The notes beneath the pieces were generated by a model. The model searched no databases. It saw only the letters and a program-made list of their open reading frames with translations, and was not told the origin of the DNA. Below are positions 47,890 through 61,624 of a stretch of DNA of 64,000 bases, piece after piece (the stretch's first letter is position 1; every line of letters starts with the position of its first letter). Origin of the DNA: Cotesia glomerata (lineage: Eukaryota; Arthropoda; Insecta; Hymenoptera; Braconidae); assembly GCF_020080835.1 (NCBI RefSeq), contig NC_058167.1, positions 15,523,403 to 15,587,402 of the forward strand, given 5' to 3'. Both the position numbers and the translations under genes were made by a program.

Positions 47890-50800
47890 ATGGGCTCTTG
47901 TGGGGTGTATTTTTCTCAACTCCGAGCGATGCTCAGGAGGAATTTACTGCTCAAGAAACGGGAAAAACGAAAGACTATTGCTGTAAGTAAATACTTGATG
48001 CTATTATTATTTATTTATAACAAGTACTGTTAATAAAATTTTTATTTAATTATTGAATAAATAAATTAAGTAAGAATTATTTGTTTTTTATCAGGCTTTA
48101 AGTCTATTAAAGTTAATAGAAACTGAATAAAATATAAAAATATGTGGATTAAAAAGTAGAGTAGACGCGTAACGATATACTGTCAGCAGCTCTGTATAAA
48201 CCAACAAATCCTTTCTCACATATCTTTATTAAGTTTACATAAGGTTTATCTAGCAAAACTAGAAGACAAACATGTGATTATTAGCTAGCATATTGGCTTG
48301 TGTCACTTTTAACAATTATAATTTAATTAACGTGACTTTTGTATTTTTTTCTGAATTTTAACAATCTAACAATTTTTCATTAAGTAATTAAATTATTTTT
48401 AAAAACAATTTTATTGTCATTATTATTATGGAATTTATTAGATTTAGAGATAGTTTAACAAGCAAGTGAAGGGAAAAAATTAAAGACTGGATGAGTGGCC
48501 ATGGCTGTAGTCACCAGGATATCGTGCCAAGATATACGTTACACAATGCCAATTTGTTAGATATTTAAAATATTTTTGGTGGCAATTAGGCCAAGAGTCA
48601 AATTTCAATTTTTTATTTATTTAAAAATAATAATTGTAATTATTTTTTTCTAGAGTTTCTTTGTTTATTATCGCGAGTTTTAAAAATAGAAGGATCAATA
48701 GTATTATAAGGAGCATCTTTAAATATTGTAGTAGAAATAGTTTCGGTGGTTTGTTTTCCTCTTTCTTCTCTTTCTTCACCGGTGGATAATAAATGAGGTC
48801 CAACTAAATAGTAGGTTTGTTGAACCCACGTAGGTAGATCGAGTCCAGCCACACAGTATTGCCAGAGAGGTAATCCCAAGTGTACCAACATCATTCTAAA
48901 GTACTTGATAAAAGTGTCCGATAGGTGATACCAGTTTCCACTGGCATTGTCATCGTTATAGAGCCAAATCCCGGGTTCTCCATCCCAATCCGGTCTAATG
49001 TGATAAACCAAAAAAATTTTAGCTATTCCACCACATTGATCTATTTCAAAAAGTTTGCATCGGCCACCTAATGACGGGATCATCTCACTTTCATCTTGTG
49101 ATTTCGATTCAATTTCAGTCTGTTGCTGTTGCTCTTTGCTTCCGATAAATCTTTTCAATCCAGCAAATTCATTTATCGTCATCCTACCGACAGGAAACTC
49201 TTCACCTAGTCATAATAAAATAATAAAAATTTTTATTTTTATTTAAATTATTTTTATAAAGGTTTTTATTTAATTACCAGCAATATCAAGACTCCAATTA
49301 AGTGAAAACCCATCAGTTGAAGCGTAGAAACGTTTTAAATCATCTGGTAATAAACAGCAGTGTTTCTGCTCCCAACTGGAAATGGCACTTCTTTCGCAAG
49401 CACTTTGTCTTTCAACTTTAACATTTTTAACACACGGACTCGCTTCAAGTAATTTAACAACCCCGAGTGTTAGATTTTCGTAAAATGAATCTTCTGTTAC
49501 AATGTCGACAAAAAATGACATTTTAATAAAGACAAAAACACTTTATAAACACTAAACAAATTTCGTTGTTATTGTTGATCTTCATAGCAACGCCCAAGGC
49601 TATAAACTGTACAACTTGTACAACCACCGTTTGAACCTCTACTAATACATATAGATATTTATAAATACGTAGATATATAGAGAATTAACTGTTGGTTGTT
49701 TTGCTTAAATTTAATTTTTAAATTATATTTAATATTAATAAAACTTTATTTATTACAGGAAGTATTTTTACCTTTGTACATCTTGGGTAATCTAATAGTA
49801 CTGAAAGTGTTGATACCAAATCCAAATTATCCAGCAATGCCTGCACAACGGCAAGACGGCAATATATTTGAGTTTTTAAATGGCTATAAGAACAATACCA
49901 TTGCCGTTGTTCCAAATTCCACTGAAACTCTTGTAAGTTTTATTATTATTTTTATTTTATTATTAACTTTTATACAATGTAAATATAAAATTGTAAATAT
50001 GATGCAGCAACTCGTGAGTTGCCTTAAATACCATAAATATCATAATTACCGCACAACTCAAGAGTTTTCTCGGGGTAAAAAATACCAAATGCTTTTGCGG
50101 GATTTAGCAAGACACTACAGAAGGCTTAGCAATCACCTCTTGGGCAAAGATTCGGCTGGGACTTTTTGATGCCACTTTTACTGGCTATTTTTTTTTTTTT
50201 TTTTTTTATTTTTTTCCTATACACCAAGAGCTACTCTTCTTTTTATTGCACCAGCTCAATAATATCTTTCATAATATTGATCTATATATAATGTATACCT
50301 TTATATAGGTATACATTATATATAGATCGGCTTTCATGGCTCAAATTGTTAAAAACTCGATATATATCGAGAATGCCTTTCGTCATTCAACCTTTAAGCT
50401 CTATAAAATATGACAATGTCCATACAACTCACATATCCATTTTTTTTTTTTTTTTTTATACAATATTATTATTATTATTATTGTTGTTGTTGTTGTTATG
50501 TAGAATTTCCTAACTGCAATGAACAACTTGTGGTTATCAATGTGGGAGTACCCGGGTAAGCTGCCGTTAAATTTCATGGTATTTGAAACGACTGGGGATT
50601 TACAGGCGGCCTATTGGCGTGAACCCCACAGTGTACCTCTGGCTGTTATCTTTGAGGATCCACAGCCGATAACCCACAGTCTCTTGTGAGTTGTATTTTA
50701 TTATCTTATTTAGTTGGGAGAAAAATAATACTAATAATGATGATAATAATAATATTACAGATATGAAATTAGAACAAATCCGTCATTTCACGCAACTCCG

Positions 50801-53121
50801 TCGCCAAAAGAATTTTATTCTTCAGCAGTGACCTGTCGTAAAGATACAAGCCACTGGGTAGGTGGTTTACTGTCAATAGAAACAGGAGGATCATGTCCAA
50901 TAAATAATTATTTTCATTCGGGTTTTATGGCTCTTCAAATGCTAATGGACATTACTAAAATCAGAATAGATACCGGTAATACACAAGTTACATTACCTGA
51001 TATTAAATTTAAAATGTTTCCAAAGGAAGCATATACAGCCCACTGGATGTTAGCCTTCAGAGTTGTGATACCATTGTACATGATACTAGCCCTCTCTCAA
51101 TTTATAACATATCTTCTTATTTTAATAGTCGGAGAAAAGGAGAAAAAAATAAAAGAGGGAATGAAAATAATGGGTCTAAAGGATTCAATATTTTGGATGT
51201 CATGGTTTTTAATATATGCAATATTTGTATTAATATTATCAGCTGTTGCTGTAATATTGATATTTACACTTCAAATGTTTCAACATACCCACTTTTTACC
51301 AATATTTTTACTAGTTGTACTCTACAGTTTTTCTGTTATTATGTTTTCATTTATGATTACACCATTTTTTGATCAATCACGAACAGCCGGAGTTTTGGGT
51401 AATTTTGCAGTAACAATGTTGAGTTTCATGTACTTTATTCAAGTATTTGTTGATGATCCAACATCAATATCATTTTGGGTAGTATCTTTATTAAGTCCTG
51501 CGTGTGCTGCACTTGCAATGGATAAAGCATTGGTATTTGATTTAAAAGGCGAGGGTGTTAATTTTGATAATTTATGGGCAGGACCTGGTATACCATTTGG
51601 AGGTAATTTCATATATTATATTATTATTATAAATTATTTTTATTAATTATTGTTAATATTTTTCAGGAAGTCTTATTATGATTACTTTGGATATTGTTCT
51701 TTATGGTTTACTTGCTTACTATCTTGATTCGGTTGTTCCCAGTGAATATGGAACTAAAAGACCGGCTTGGTTTTGCTTTACACCGGGATTTTGGTGTAAA
51801 AAAAAAGTTCAACGGATAGCATCGTCTAACGGTGAATCAAATTCATTTATACCAGAAGAAGAAGCAAGCCGAGACGTCGAGCCAGTTGTCCGTGAGATGA
51901 AAGGCCGTGAGGCAATACGTATTGTTGATTTGTATAAATCTTATCAAAAGTGCCGTAAACCAGAGGTTAAAGCCGTTAATGGTATTAATTTAACAATATA
52001 TGAAGGACAAATAACAGCAATACTTGGTCACAATGGTGCTGGTAAAACAACTTTATTTAATATTCTTACGGGTTTAACTGCTCCCACTGCCGGTACAGCA
52101 TTGATATTTGGATATGACGTTAGAGATTCAAATGACATGCAAATAATACGAAGTATGACTGGAGTTTGTCCTCAACATGATATATTATTTGATCTATTAA
52201 CTCCACGTGAACATTTAGAATTTTTTGCTGCTGTTCGTGGTATTCCCAATTCAATGATTGAAATTGAAGTTAAAAAAACACTTAAAGATATTGATTTAAC
52301 AGAAAAAGCCGATACTTTTGCTAAATATTTAAGCGGAGGACAAAAAAGAAAATTATCTGTCGGAATAGCTATTATCGGTGATCCTAAAATAATTATTTTG
52401 GATGAACCAACAGCCGGTGTTGATCCTTATTCACGTCGACAAATGTGGTCATTTCTTCAATCACGTCGTCATGGTAAAGTCATTCTACTTACTACCCATT
52501 TTATGGATGAAGCTGATATTTTAGCTGATCGTAAAGCTGTTATAAGTAAAGGTAAATTACGTTGCTGTGGTAGCTCCCTATTTTTAAAAAATAAATTTGG
52601 AATTGGTTATCATTTAACCCTAGTATTGGAAGGTAATAATCGTGTTAATGCTATAACACGTCTTGTAACTAGTAATGTTGCTAAAGCTGAAAAAGCTCGT
52701 CGACATGGCCGTGAATTAAGTTTTATACTTCCTCATAATTCTGTTGAAAATTTTGCTCCACTGTTTACTGCTATTGAAAATGAAATAAAAACAAGAACTG
52801 GTAGATTAGGTATAAGCAGTTATGGTGTATCAATGACTACTCTGGAGGAGGTATTTTTGCATCTTGAAAAAGACGAAGAGACCGAATGTACGATGGACAA
52901 TCTTTCTAAAAAGATGGTGCGTAATCGTGCACTCAGTCGATCCCTGTCACTTCAATCCAAGAGTACATCTTACCAGAGTTTACAAAATGAGGGAGCTACT
53001 GTGCAAGGTGATGGTCAAGTTAAAAGTACAAATGAATTGCCTGATGGTGTTGTTCATCATCATTCACATCACCATCATCATCATAATCAGCAACAGTCTC
53101 AGCAGCAGCAGCAGCAGCAGC

Positions 53122-53161
<40 letters not shown>

Positions 53162-56013
53162 TCATCATCATCATCAACATCATCACAATACCGATAAAAC
53201 AAATCAACCTGCAGCACTGGGTCTTGGTTTAGATCCTGTTAAAATACGGCCTAATTTTTTTCAAACTCTCTATGCAATGTTGAGATTACGGGTACTCAGA
53301 TTAACTCGAAATCTTCAATTACTTTATTTTACAATTGTTGCTCCATTAGCACTAGTTGTATTGGGATTATATATAAACAGTATACAAATAGTCAGTATTA
53401 AAATGGATTCACTAGAATTAAATACAAGTAAGTTTTTTTTTTTTTTTAATATAATTTATGATTTTATTTTATTTTAATTTTTATTTTACAGGCACTTACA
53501 AACAACTTACAAAAATACTGTACACAAATCATACGGATCGAGATTTATCACCATTGATAAATCAAATGAGACATGATGTACCTTTTTTAGATGAGTACGA
53601 TGGTAATTTAACAGATTTGTTGGCTATTGCACCGCATATGGCTGTTGTCAATATCAATGACTTTAACAGACGTCAAATAAATCTTACGCTTACTTACAAT
53701 GACACTATGCAACATTCAATACCTATTTTTATGAATATTTTATTCAATTCATACTACAGGTAATCATTATTAATTATCAATTATTATTATTATTATTATT
53801 GTTGTTGTCAATTATTATTAATTTATAATAATTTTAGATATCTATCTGGTAAAGACAATCCAACGCCAATAAAAATCAAAACTCATCCATTCCAGCAGAC
53901 ATCTCAACCTCAAGAGTTTAATATAGGTATTGCAAGCTCAACTTTATTCATTGGAATGAGTTTAGTTTTGGTACCAATAACTCTGGTAGTTGATATGGTA
54001 TATGACCGTGAGGTAAATTTCATAATTATAATAATAATAATAATTATTATGAAAAAAATATTAAGTTTTTTTTTTTTTCTAGATAAAAACAAAAAATCAG
54101 CTAAGAGTTAATGGCTTGTCGTTCTTTATGTACTTTTTGAGCTACTTTATTGTACTAATAGCTCTGATGATAGTAATTTGTCTGTGTATACTTGGAATAA
54201 TATTTATATTTAATGTACCATCGCTTCAAGAAATTCCAGCTCTTGTGACTCTCGGTAGTCTGATATTTCTTTACTGTCCATCATCTATATTATTTTCTAC
54301 CTGTTTGAGTTATATATTTGATAAAATGGACTCGGCTCAAAGTTTTTTACCAAATATTGTTACATTTTTTGGATTAATTCCATTTATTTTGGTAATGGTA
54401 TTGGATATGTTGGACGTTGGTGGAACAGCAGCATTTGCACTTCATGTTGTATTTTCTCTATTAAATGCAACATATTTACCTTACGCATCAGTATATTATT
54501 TGGATCGTGTACACTTGATGTGCTCAATAAATGCAGCCTGTCATCATTTAACAATGTTTGATTATTTAACTACTGAAATAATAGTAATGGCTGTAGGGGC
54601 TCTTTTACATATTCCTGTTTGGTTTTTTGTATTAATGGTTCTTGATATTAAAAAAACAGGTGGTAAAATGAGCGATGTATTTAAATATTTTGGACGTAAT
54701 GGAGGAGCTATTGGTGAAGAAATAATGGAAAATACAGATGTTGGTGATCATGAAGATACTGATGTTAAAAATGAACGACAAAGGATATTTAATGTTGTTA
54801 ATTCATCATCAGTTCAAGAACCACCTGTGGTATTGGTTCAAAATTTACGTAAAGAATACCGTCAACGTGAAGCAACATCCTGTGGTTGTTGTAATAAACG
54901 TGAAGAGCAAGTACCAAAGCCACCTAAAAAAATATCTATACGTAATTTGTCATTTGGAGTTGAGCCGGGTGAAGTATTTGGACTTTTAGGTCACAATGGA
55001 GCTGGAAAAACTACAACTATGAAAATAATAACTGCTGAAGAGGCTGCTACACGTGGCCGAGTTCAAATAGCCGGTTTTAATATTAATTCACAATTGACAG
55101 ATGCTTTTAGACAAATGGGATACTGCCCTCAACATGACGCTCAGTGGAAAAATATTACCGTCAGAGAGCATTTAGAGTGTTATGCAGCTATGCGCGGTGT
55201 ACCATGGAGTGATATTGATAGAATTGTTGATTTATATTTATCTGGACTTCAAATTCACGATCACGCGGATAAACAAACACAAGAATGTTCAGGTGGTACC
55301 AGAAGAAAATTGAGCTACGCTATGGCAATGGTTGGAGCTCCAAAGGTAGTACTTATGGATGAACCTAGTACGGGAATGGATCCAAGGTCCAAAAGATTCC
55401 TATGGGATACTATTTTAGCTAGTTTTCAGGTAAATTATTATTTTTATTTTATTATTAAAATAAAATTCATTTATTTTTAATTTATTAGGGTGGTAGAGGT
55501 GCTATATTAACCACCCACTCAATGGAAGAAGCCGATGCGCTTTGTTCCCGGGTTGGTATTATGGTTAAGGGTGAACTTAGGTGTATAGGCTCAACTCAAC
55601 ACTTGAAAAATTTATACGGTGCGGGTTATACCTTAGAAATGAAATTACTTGGCGGTGATTGTACACCAACGACGCCCTCGGGTGATCGTATAAGCGCGCT
55701 TAAAGAATTTGTCGCCGGTCTATTTCCTGATGCAACTCTTGAAGAGAGTTTCGCCGACAGACTGGTGTTTGCAGTGCCTCAGCACGCTGTTCAATCACTT
55801 GCTGATTGTTTTATGCAATTAGAAAAAGGTATTATTCTTTTTCTTAAAACATTTTCAAATATAAATAATTAACAGTTATTATTATTATTATTATTATTAT
55901 TTATTACAGCCAAGTTAGAATTGGACATTGAGGAGTACAGTTTTAGTCAAACAACTTTGGAACAAGTATTTTTAAAATTTTCACACTACGATGAAATGAA
56001 TAGCACAGAATGA
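47890..56013 (+). CDS. ABC transporter, subfamily A (ABCA3-like full transporter)
   Basis: Ten coding exons, 47890-47982, 49759-49932, 50504-50685, 50761-51602, 51667-53427, 53492-53759, 53838-54012, 54083-55429, 55489-55828 and 55910-56013, encode about 1761 residues, near the 1704 of human ABCA3. The architecture is TMD1-NBD1-TMD2-NBD2. TMD1 opens with an N-terminal helix, an extracellular loop, then a six-helix bundle. NBD1 has Walker A GHNGAGKTT (about 551-559), signature LSGGQKRKLS (from 652) and Walker B ILDEPTAGVD (DE at 676-677). A linker with a His/Gln tract follows. NBD2 has Walker A GHNGAGKTT (1468-1476), a variant signature CSGGT (1567-1571) and Walker B VLMDEPSTGMD (DE at 1591-1592). 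ABCA proteins move lipids across membranes; substrate here is unknown. Membership of the A subfamily is certain, the exact orthologue is not. TPGS2 is nested in the first coding intron. Confidence 0.94.
48640..49521 (-). CDS. TPGS2: Tubulin polyglutamylase complex subunit 2
   Basis: Two exons, 49278-49521 and 48640-49205, encode 269 residues on the strand opposite the host ABCA gene, wholly within its first coding intron. The protein resembles an SMI1/KNR4-like fold. Family blocks are LPDDLKRFYASTDGFSLNWSL at about 58-78, the PVGRMTINEF segment just after the intron, and then LFEIDQCGGIAKIFLVY. The C-terminal half has WYHLSDTFIKYFRMMLVHLGLPLWQY, the most conserved part of TPGS2. The tail is basic (NKQRNSRKK). 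TPGS2 is part of the complex with the TTLL1 glutamylase that modifies microtubules in cilia and neurons. The ATG at 49521 is the family-like start (MSFFVDIVTEDSFYENLT). It and the ABCA promoter are independent. Confidence 0.9.
49933..50503 (+). other. ABCA intron 2 with strong hairpin
   Basis: Intron between the second and third coding exons. The open frame running on from exon 2 to 50169 contains no ABCA motif and is taken as intronic. The intron contains the perfect inverted repeat at 50279-50328 and the 16-base palindrome CTCGATATATATCGAG at 50356-50371. Confidence 0.55.
50279..50328. repeat. Perfect inverted repeat, 22-bp arms and 6-base loop
   Basis: The left arm (50279-50300, starting GATCTATATATAATG) is the exact reverse complement of the right arm (50307-50328), with TTATAT between. 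Transcribed on either strand it would fold into an uninterrupted 22-bp stem. It lies in ABCA intron 2. Confidence 0.9.
53059..53187 (+). repeat. CAT/CAC and CAG/CAA coding repeat (poly-His, poly-Gln) in ABCA
   Basis: In-frame tract in ABCA exon 5. His-rich runs flank about 22 Gln codons (mostly CAG then CAA) in the linker after NBD1. Codons are mixed CAG/CAA and CAT/CAC, so slippage is partly interrupted. The open frame on the other strand is a shadow. Confidence 0.9.
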
Positions 56014-57507
56014 CCAGTCCGAAAATTAAGTTAAATTATTGTTATCAGTAATATTAATTAAAAAAACAACAATAATAGAGATAAATCCATTCCAGTTAAA
56101 AGAAATTCAGTCCACGGGTAAGTTTTAAACATTAAACAAAAAAAGTTGTAGGTCCAAAACTTTCGAGTAAAGTTTTTGATTATGCTAATTAACAAAAGAA
56201 TCGTGAGAGCTATAACATACAGTGAGATTATCAGAGTAAGGGACCATGAAGGAAGTGTGTTCTACCCATTAATTAAGTATTTAATAAATCCGTTTAATTT
56301 TTAGATTTACAAAAAACAATTACAAAAAAAAAAAAAAAAAGTCAAAATATAGTAAAAAAGAAACATTCCGAGCTTTAGATTATTTAAATAAGCGCTCTCT
56401 TTTATTTAAATAATAATAATAATAATAATAACAACAATAACAATAGAGAATGGACTTTAATAAAACAATCGGATAACTGGATTTTTTAAATTAATATCAA
56501 GTACAAGGTGTGATGGTGACTGAGTGAATTTATTTTCCCAATTCCCCGTTTGTGCACCTCCTTTCCTTTCTATATATTTAAAGTAATAACATAAAAAAAA
56601 AAAATAGCTGCTCGTGATTTCATACGTCTTGATGAACGTGTCGTATGTAAAATGTCGATAAATATATAAATATATATCATCATTATGTAAATAGCGGCAA
56701 CGATTTGCGCATTATTGTTGATAAATATCTAAATTATTACATATACATGCGGAAAATCTTCCGTCATCTGTTTTTAGCTCATCAAATACTTTAAGTTTGT
56801 GTGATTTTTATTATTATTATTTTTCTTTTTTAATAAATTTAAATTGTTGTAACATTTTTTATATTAAATTAATTGTATCATTAATAAATTGTTAATAGTA
56901 GTTAATAATAATTTTATAAACATAATAACGATAATTATCTAGAGTAATAAAAAAAAAGAAAAACGAAATGACGCTCTGACGAATATATACAAAAAAAAAC
57001 AAAAAAAAAAAAAAAAACCTGCTATACAACTAATCTTTCAAAGGTTCTGGTAAATAATACCAATAATAATATTAATAATAACAATTATTACTATTATTGT
57101 TATTATCATTTCTGAAATATAGATGATTTTTTTTTACTAAACACAAAGACCTCTCGCGACTGCTGACGATTTAGTAATTAAATATAATTCGAGAGAGTCC
57201 AAAAGTTTCAAGTTTGCCACAAATTCTTTATTACGATTATTATTATTATTATAAATACATGCGTCATGCCTCAAACGTCTACGATAAAATGGTCGTTGTT
57301 TTTTTAATTGGAAAAAAAAAATTACAACAATAACTACATGTATATAATAATAATAATAATAATAATTGTAATCGAATGCGGAAATTTAAATTGATCTATT
57401 TATCATTATGAGTGGGAAAGAAGTGACTTAATATTAATTAGCATATAGTGATATTAAAATATTAATTTTTAAAATTGTATTTCACTTGTACAAAGTAGCA
57501 CGTAGCG

Positions 57508-57544
<37 letters not shown>

Positions 57545-60500
57545 TTATTATTAATATTATTATATTACAATGTCAACAATGCAATAGAAATTTTTTTTCA
57601 TTCTCGCTTTAATATAAACAAATAAAAAAAAAAATTTTTGACAAATCTTCTGCATACTAAACAAAGAAGATTAAAATAAGTAATTACATAATATGGCAAT
57701 TGTAAGTACATTTTTATTTAAAGTAATTTTTTTGCTATTTGAAATTTATTGTTTAAAAATTCCCGCATCTTAACACCAATTTTTTATAATAAATTGCGGT
57801 AAAATGCTATAAATATTTAAAAATTGATTTTATTTTAGTAATAAAAGGCAAAAAGATTGCTTTTAAGTAAATGTGAATCGAATGAACATGCAATAGATCT
57901 TAACAATGAATGATTTCTACATCTTTAGATAATAATAATAAATATTATAATAAAAAATAAACCGTGATATCACTCGGAATGGAATTTAATTAATTGTGTT
58001 GGACTGTAAATATTTATTAAGATAATTAAGATTAATGGCATCCATTAGATTTTAGTTTCGGTATAAACACCAAACTCGTGGTATAAATAACTTGTTTTAT
58101 GTGTGTGATTTACTTGAAAAAACAATGAGGAAAATGATAAAATTAATATTAACTATAATAATAATATAATGAGGATAATGGTCTCATGAATATAATAATA
58201 AAAAATAAATGATTATCAAAAGTTTTCCTTGACTAAAAAATAATAACAATCGGCGCTCGTATACATGAGTGGTGATATCGAAACTGGATGACTGATTATA
58301 TGATTATATGACATTTTTGTAGTTTCAAATTAATAATATTAATAACTAGGTAGTCTAATTAAAAATAATAATTATTAAATTACAATAAATTTTCACATTA
58401 ATGAATGAAATTTTTTTGTAAATACATTTGCTGTAACAAAAATCATATTAAAATAATAATAATAATAATAATTACGACAATTACAAGTAAAATTATAGAT
58501 AAGCGTATTCGCAATTTGATAGAAAATAAAAAATAAATAAAATGCGTCATTGGCGGTCTCTCTAGTTATTATTAAACTTTACAATTTAGTCAATTATTAT
58601 ATGAAAACAAAAAAAAAAATAAAATAAAATAAAATGATTTATGATGAGAAAGAAAAAAATATGAGGTGAAAAATGCGATAGATTTTTATTCAATTATAAT
58701 TATTTTTTTTTTTAATCAATTGACTTTTTATGAATGAATCGATGATGTGTTTTATTTTTTTTTTTTTTTTTATGTATATTTATTTATAATTTCAAAAATT
58801 TGACACACAAGTGCAAATAAATTTATAATTAATAATTGCTAAATAATATTAATAATAATAAATAAAATGAAAGATAAAAAGAAGATTTTTTAAATAAAAA
58901 ATCAATCAATAAAATTTTCAACCGATGCCTGATGATGGATACGGATTATCAATTAATTAATTAGTTAATTAATAATCCTGTGCCATTAATATTTTATTAT
59001 TATTTTCATTAACAATACAATTGATATTATTTGATACACAAAAATGATATTTATCATACTTAATCATTTGTCATGTTTAATACACATGTGTACGCTCGAT
59101 AATATTGTGCGTACACCTATATACATACATATATAATAAAAAATTTTAACACGTCAAGAGATGAAAAATTTTAAACCAACATGAACAAAAAAATCATCAA
59201 GTAAGAGGTAATCTAATAAATAAATAAATAATAATAATAATAATGAACGATTGAGATTACGACGTGTACTCGTTGTGTAATATTGAAAATGAATGTACTT
59301 GATTGTTTTACGAAAAAGCTTTTTCACTAATAAAATTAGTTAAACATTGAATAATTTATTTTATTCGTCTAATTGTCTAATTATCAGCTGATATTATTTA
59401 TATTTATATTAAAATTATTTTAATGATATAAATAAATGAATTTATAAAAGTACAATAATTACTTGGTGTTATCGTTATTGTCGGAAGTATTTAAATTATA
59501 GATTATATTTACAATTAATAATCATTATTACTTTATAAATTAATAATTACAAAATCAATTAGCTTGTTAATTCAAAAACAATAATATTATTATTTATTTA
59601 TTTCAATGAAATTAGTTATTTAATTGATTAAGTAATTCACATTTCTGAATGACAGTAAACAATTTGTGCATACGTCATTGACCTTTACACTCAACTATTT
59701 AATTAGTTGATCGTATTCTCTCTCACAAAGTACTTTGTATTGCAAATAATCAAATTATGTTAATATTTATTTTCACCAGACGATTGTTTAAAATGACAAT
59801 TAAATTTTCTTTTTTTACTTTCTTGCCCTCACTCTACGTATAATTAAAAAAAAAAAAAAACAATCATTATTTATCTATAAGTTATTTTAAATAATATTAG
59901 ATAAGTAGATATTTTAATTAACTCTGGTATCTATAATATATATAATAATAATAATCTTTCCATCTTTACTTGAGTTTGCTAAATGTTTAAAGTCAATTGA
60001 CCCGTTAATTTATCGTGAAAAGAAATTATTTATATATTATACAATGATTTAAAATACTTATTATCAGAATCACATGGCGAACAACTCAGATCCCACGTGA
60101 ACATCATCATCTTATTACACCATTTTGTTTTTTTCTTTTTTTTATATAAACTATTTAAAAATTTTCCCTATAATACTTTTAATAATATAATAATAATTCA
60201 TAATAATCCATCATCATTGTCAGAATAAAGTTTTTGTTATTATTGGAAAAATACTATATAATAATAATCTTATACATGACTGAATAATAAAAAGTTATTA
60301 TTCTCATTAACAAGTTTGAAGGAAAAATTTTAACAACGTGGGAAAATACGTAAAATAAGTAGTTACGTCGTGAATAATTTTAATTTTTAATTTTTCTAGA
60401 GGTTTCTATAGTACACCTAATGATCAATGAAGATTAAATGTTTGATTTGTTGTGTATGCATGTTATTAGTACATGCGATTAATAATCATTATCAGCTGTC

Positions 60501-61423
60501 GAAGCTTAACCATCACGTGTATTTTAACGTCTTTAACGAATAAAAAAAAAATATATCTCGGTAATGTGAGATAATATTTTTCGAATAATTAATTAATTTT
60601 TTTTTATATGTTTTATGTAAGAATAAAAATCATTAAAAATGTCAATTTTAAATTTATTTACAATGTTAATGACATATCTTAATAAAAATTTCCATTTAAT
60701 AAAATCAGTAATTAAAACTTCCGTACAATGTCCGATGTCCAGTCGATATATATGACAATGTAATTTAATATTTTTCTTTATCGACAAACAAAAAATAAAA
60801 GAAAAGTTAGATAAAAATATGGTGATCCAACAACAAATAAAATCTATTACAATTACAATGGTTTTATTTATTGATCAATCGATCATGCATATAAAAAGCA
60901 TTGTTTTTATTTTATATTTTATTAATTGAATTTCGTTAAATTAACTCGATCAACTTTCAAGGTTTAACGTACGTCGTTGGAATTCATTGAAATTTAGTAA
61001 AGAAAAACATATACATATATTTATTTCCGGTCGCATGCTTTACGTCATACCGTACTTACGACAAGTAATTGGTTGCATTACTATTCACAGTTCAAGTTTA
61101 AATCTTAAACTCAAGCCTTTAAAATCTTCCACAAAATTACTGAACAATCTTTTTGCCTCTCTTTATTGTCTTTGTTACAAGTCATGTTATGAGTATTTAT
61201 AACATTTGCATGTAGACAAAAAATATTCTCTCGAATATTCAAATTTTTTTTCTTCATTATTTGATTAAACTATAGGTATTTATTATTTGGTTAAATTTAA
61301 TATTAATAATATAAGAAATTGCGTAATTAAAGATTTAACATTCGAGTTAAAAATTATGATAAATAATAATATTATCAATTAGTTTAAATTCAATCATTTG
61401 AAAGATTTTAAATAATAATAATA
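56014..61423. other. ABCA 3' region and long non-coding stretch
   Basis: The ABCA 3' untranslated region begins here. AATAAA hexamers occur downstream (for example near 56281 and 56459) but the true 3' end is not determined. The rest is extremely AT-rich with many AAT/TTA repeats and a 30-base or longer poly(A) at about 57511-57541. No coding signal was found; ORFs at 60593-60787 and 60987-61202 are not credible. Confidence 0.5.
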
Positions 61424-61557
61424 CAGTCGACGCTCTCTGTATTTGACCACATTCTTCCTCTGTATTTGACGATTTTACGCAGCTCTTATGGACAAGGACG
61501 AGTCAAATACAGAGAATGGTCCTGTACGGGCGAGTCAAATACAAAGAGCGTTGACTC
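61424..61557. mobile_element. MITE-like element with Tc1/mariner-pogo style ends
   Basis: A 134-base non-coding element. Its left end CAGTCGACGCTCTCTGTATT and the reverse complement of its right end GAGTCAACGCTCTTTGTATT are nearly identical for more than 20 bases and both continue TTGAC. Each end abuts a TA dinucleotide (61422-61423 and 61558-61559), the target duplication used by Tc1/mariner-pogo transposons. A GTATTTGAC motif recurs internally in both orientations. No transposase is encoded, so it would depend on a partner elsewhere. Superfamily is inferred from TSD and end sequence only. Confidence 0.75.
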
Positions 61558-61624
61558 TAATAATAATAATAATAGTAATTGATTATAAAAACTATACGAA
61601 AAACGTCATAGTAATAGAGACATA

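Noticed and set aside
49933..50169. Extension of the open frame past ABCA exon 2.
   Set aside because: A canonical donor ends the exon at 49932 and joining to 50504 restores ABCA-like sequence; the extension has no matching motif.
57511..57541. Long poly(A) tract that could mark a retroposon 3' end.
   Set aside because: Many similar A or T runs occur through the window and no upstream element or target duplication was found.
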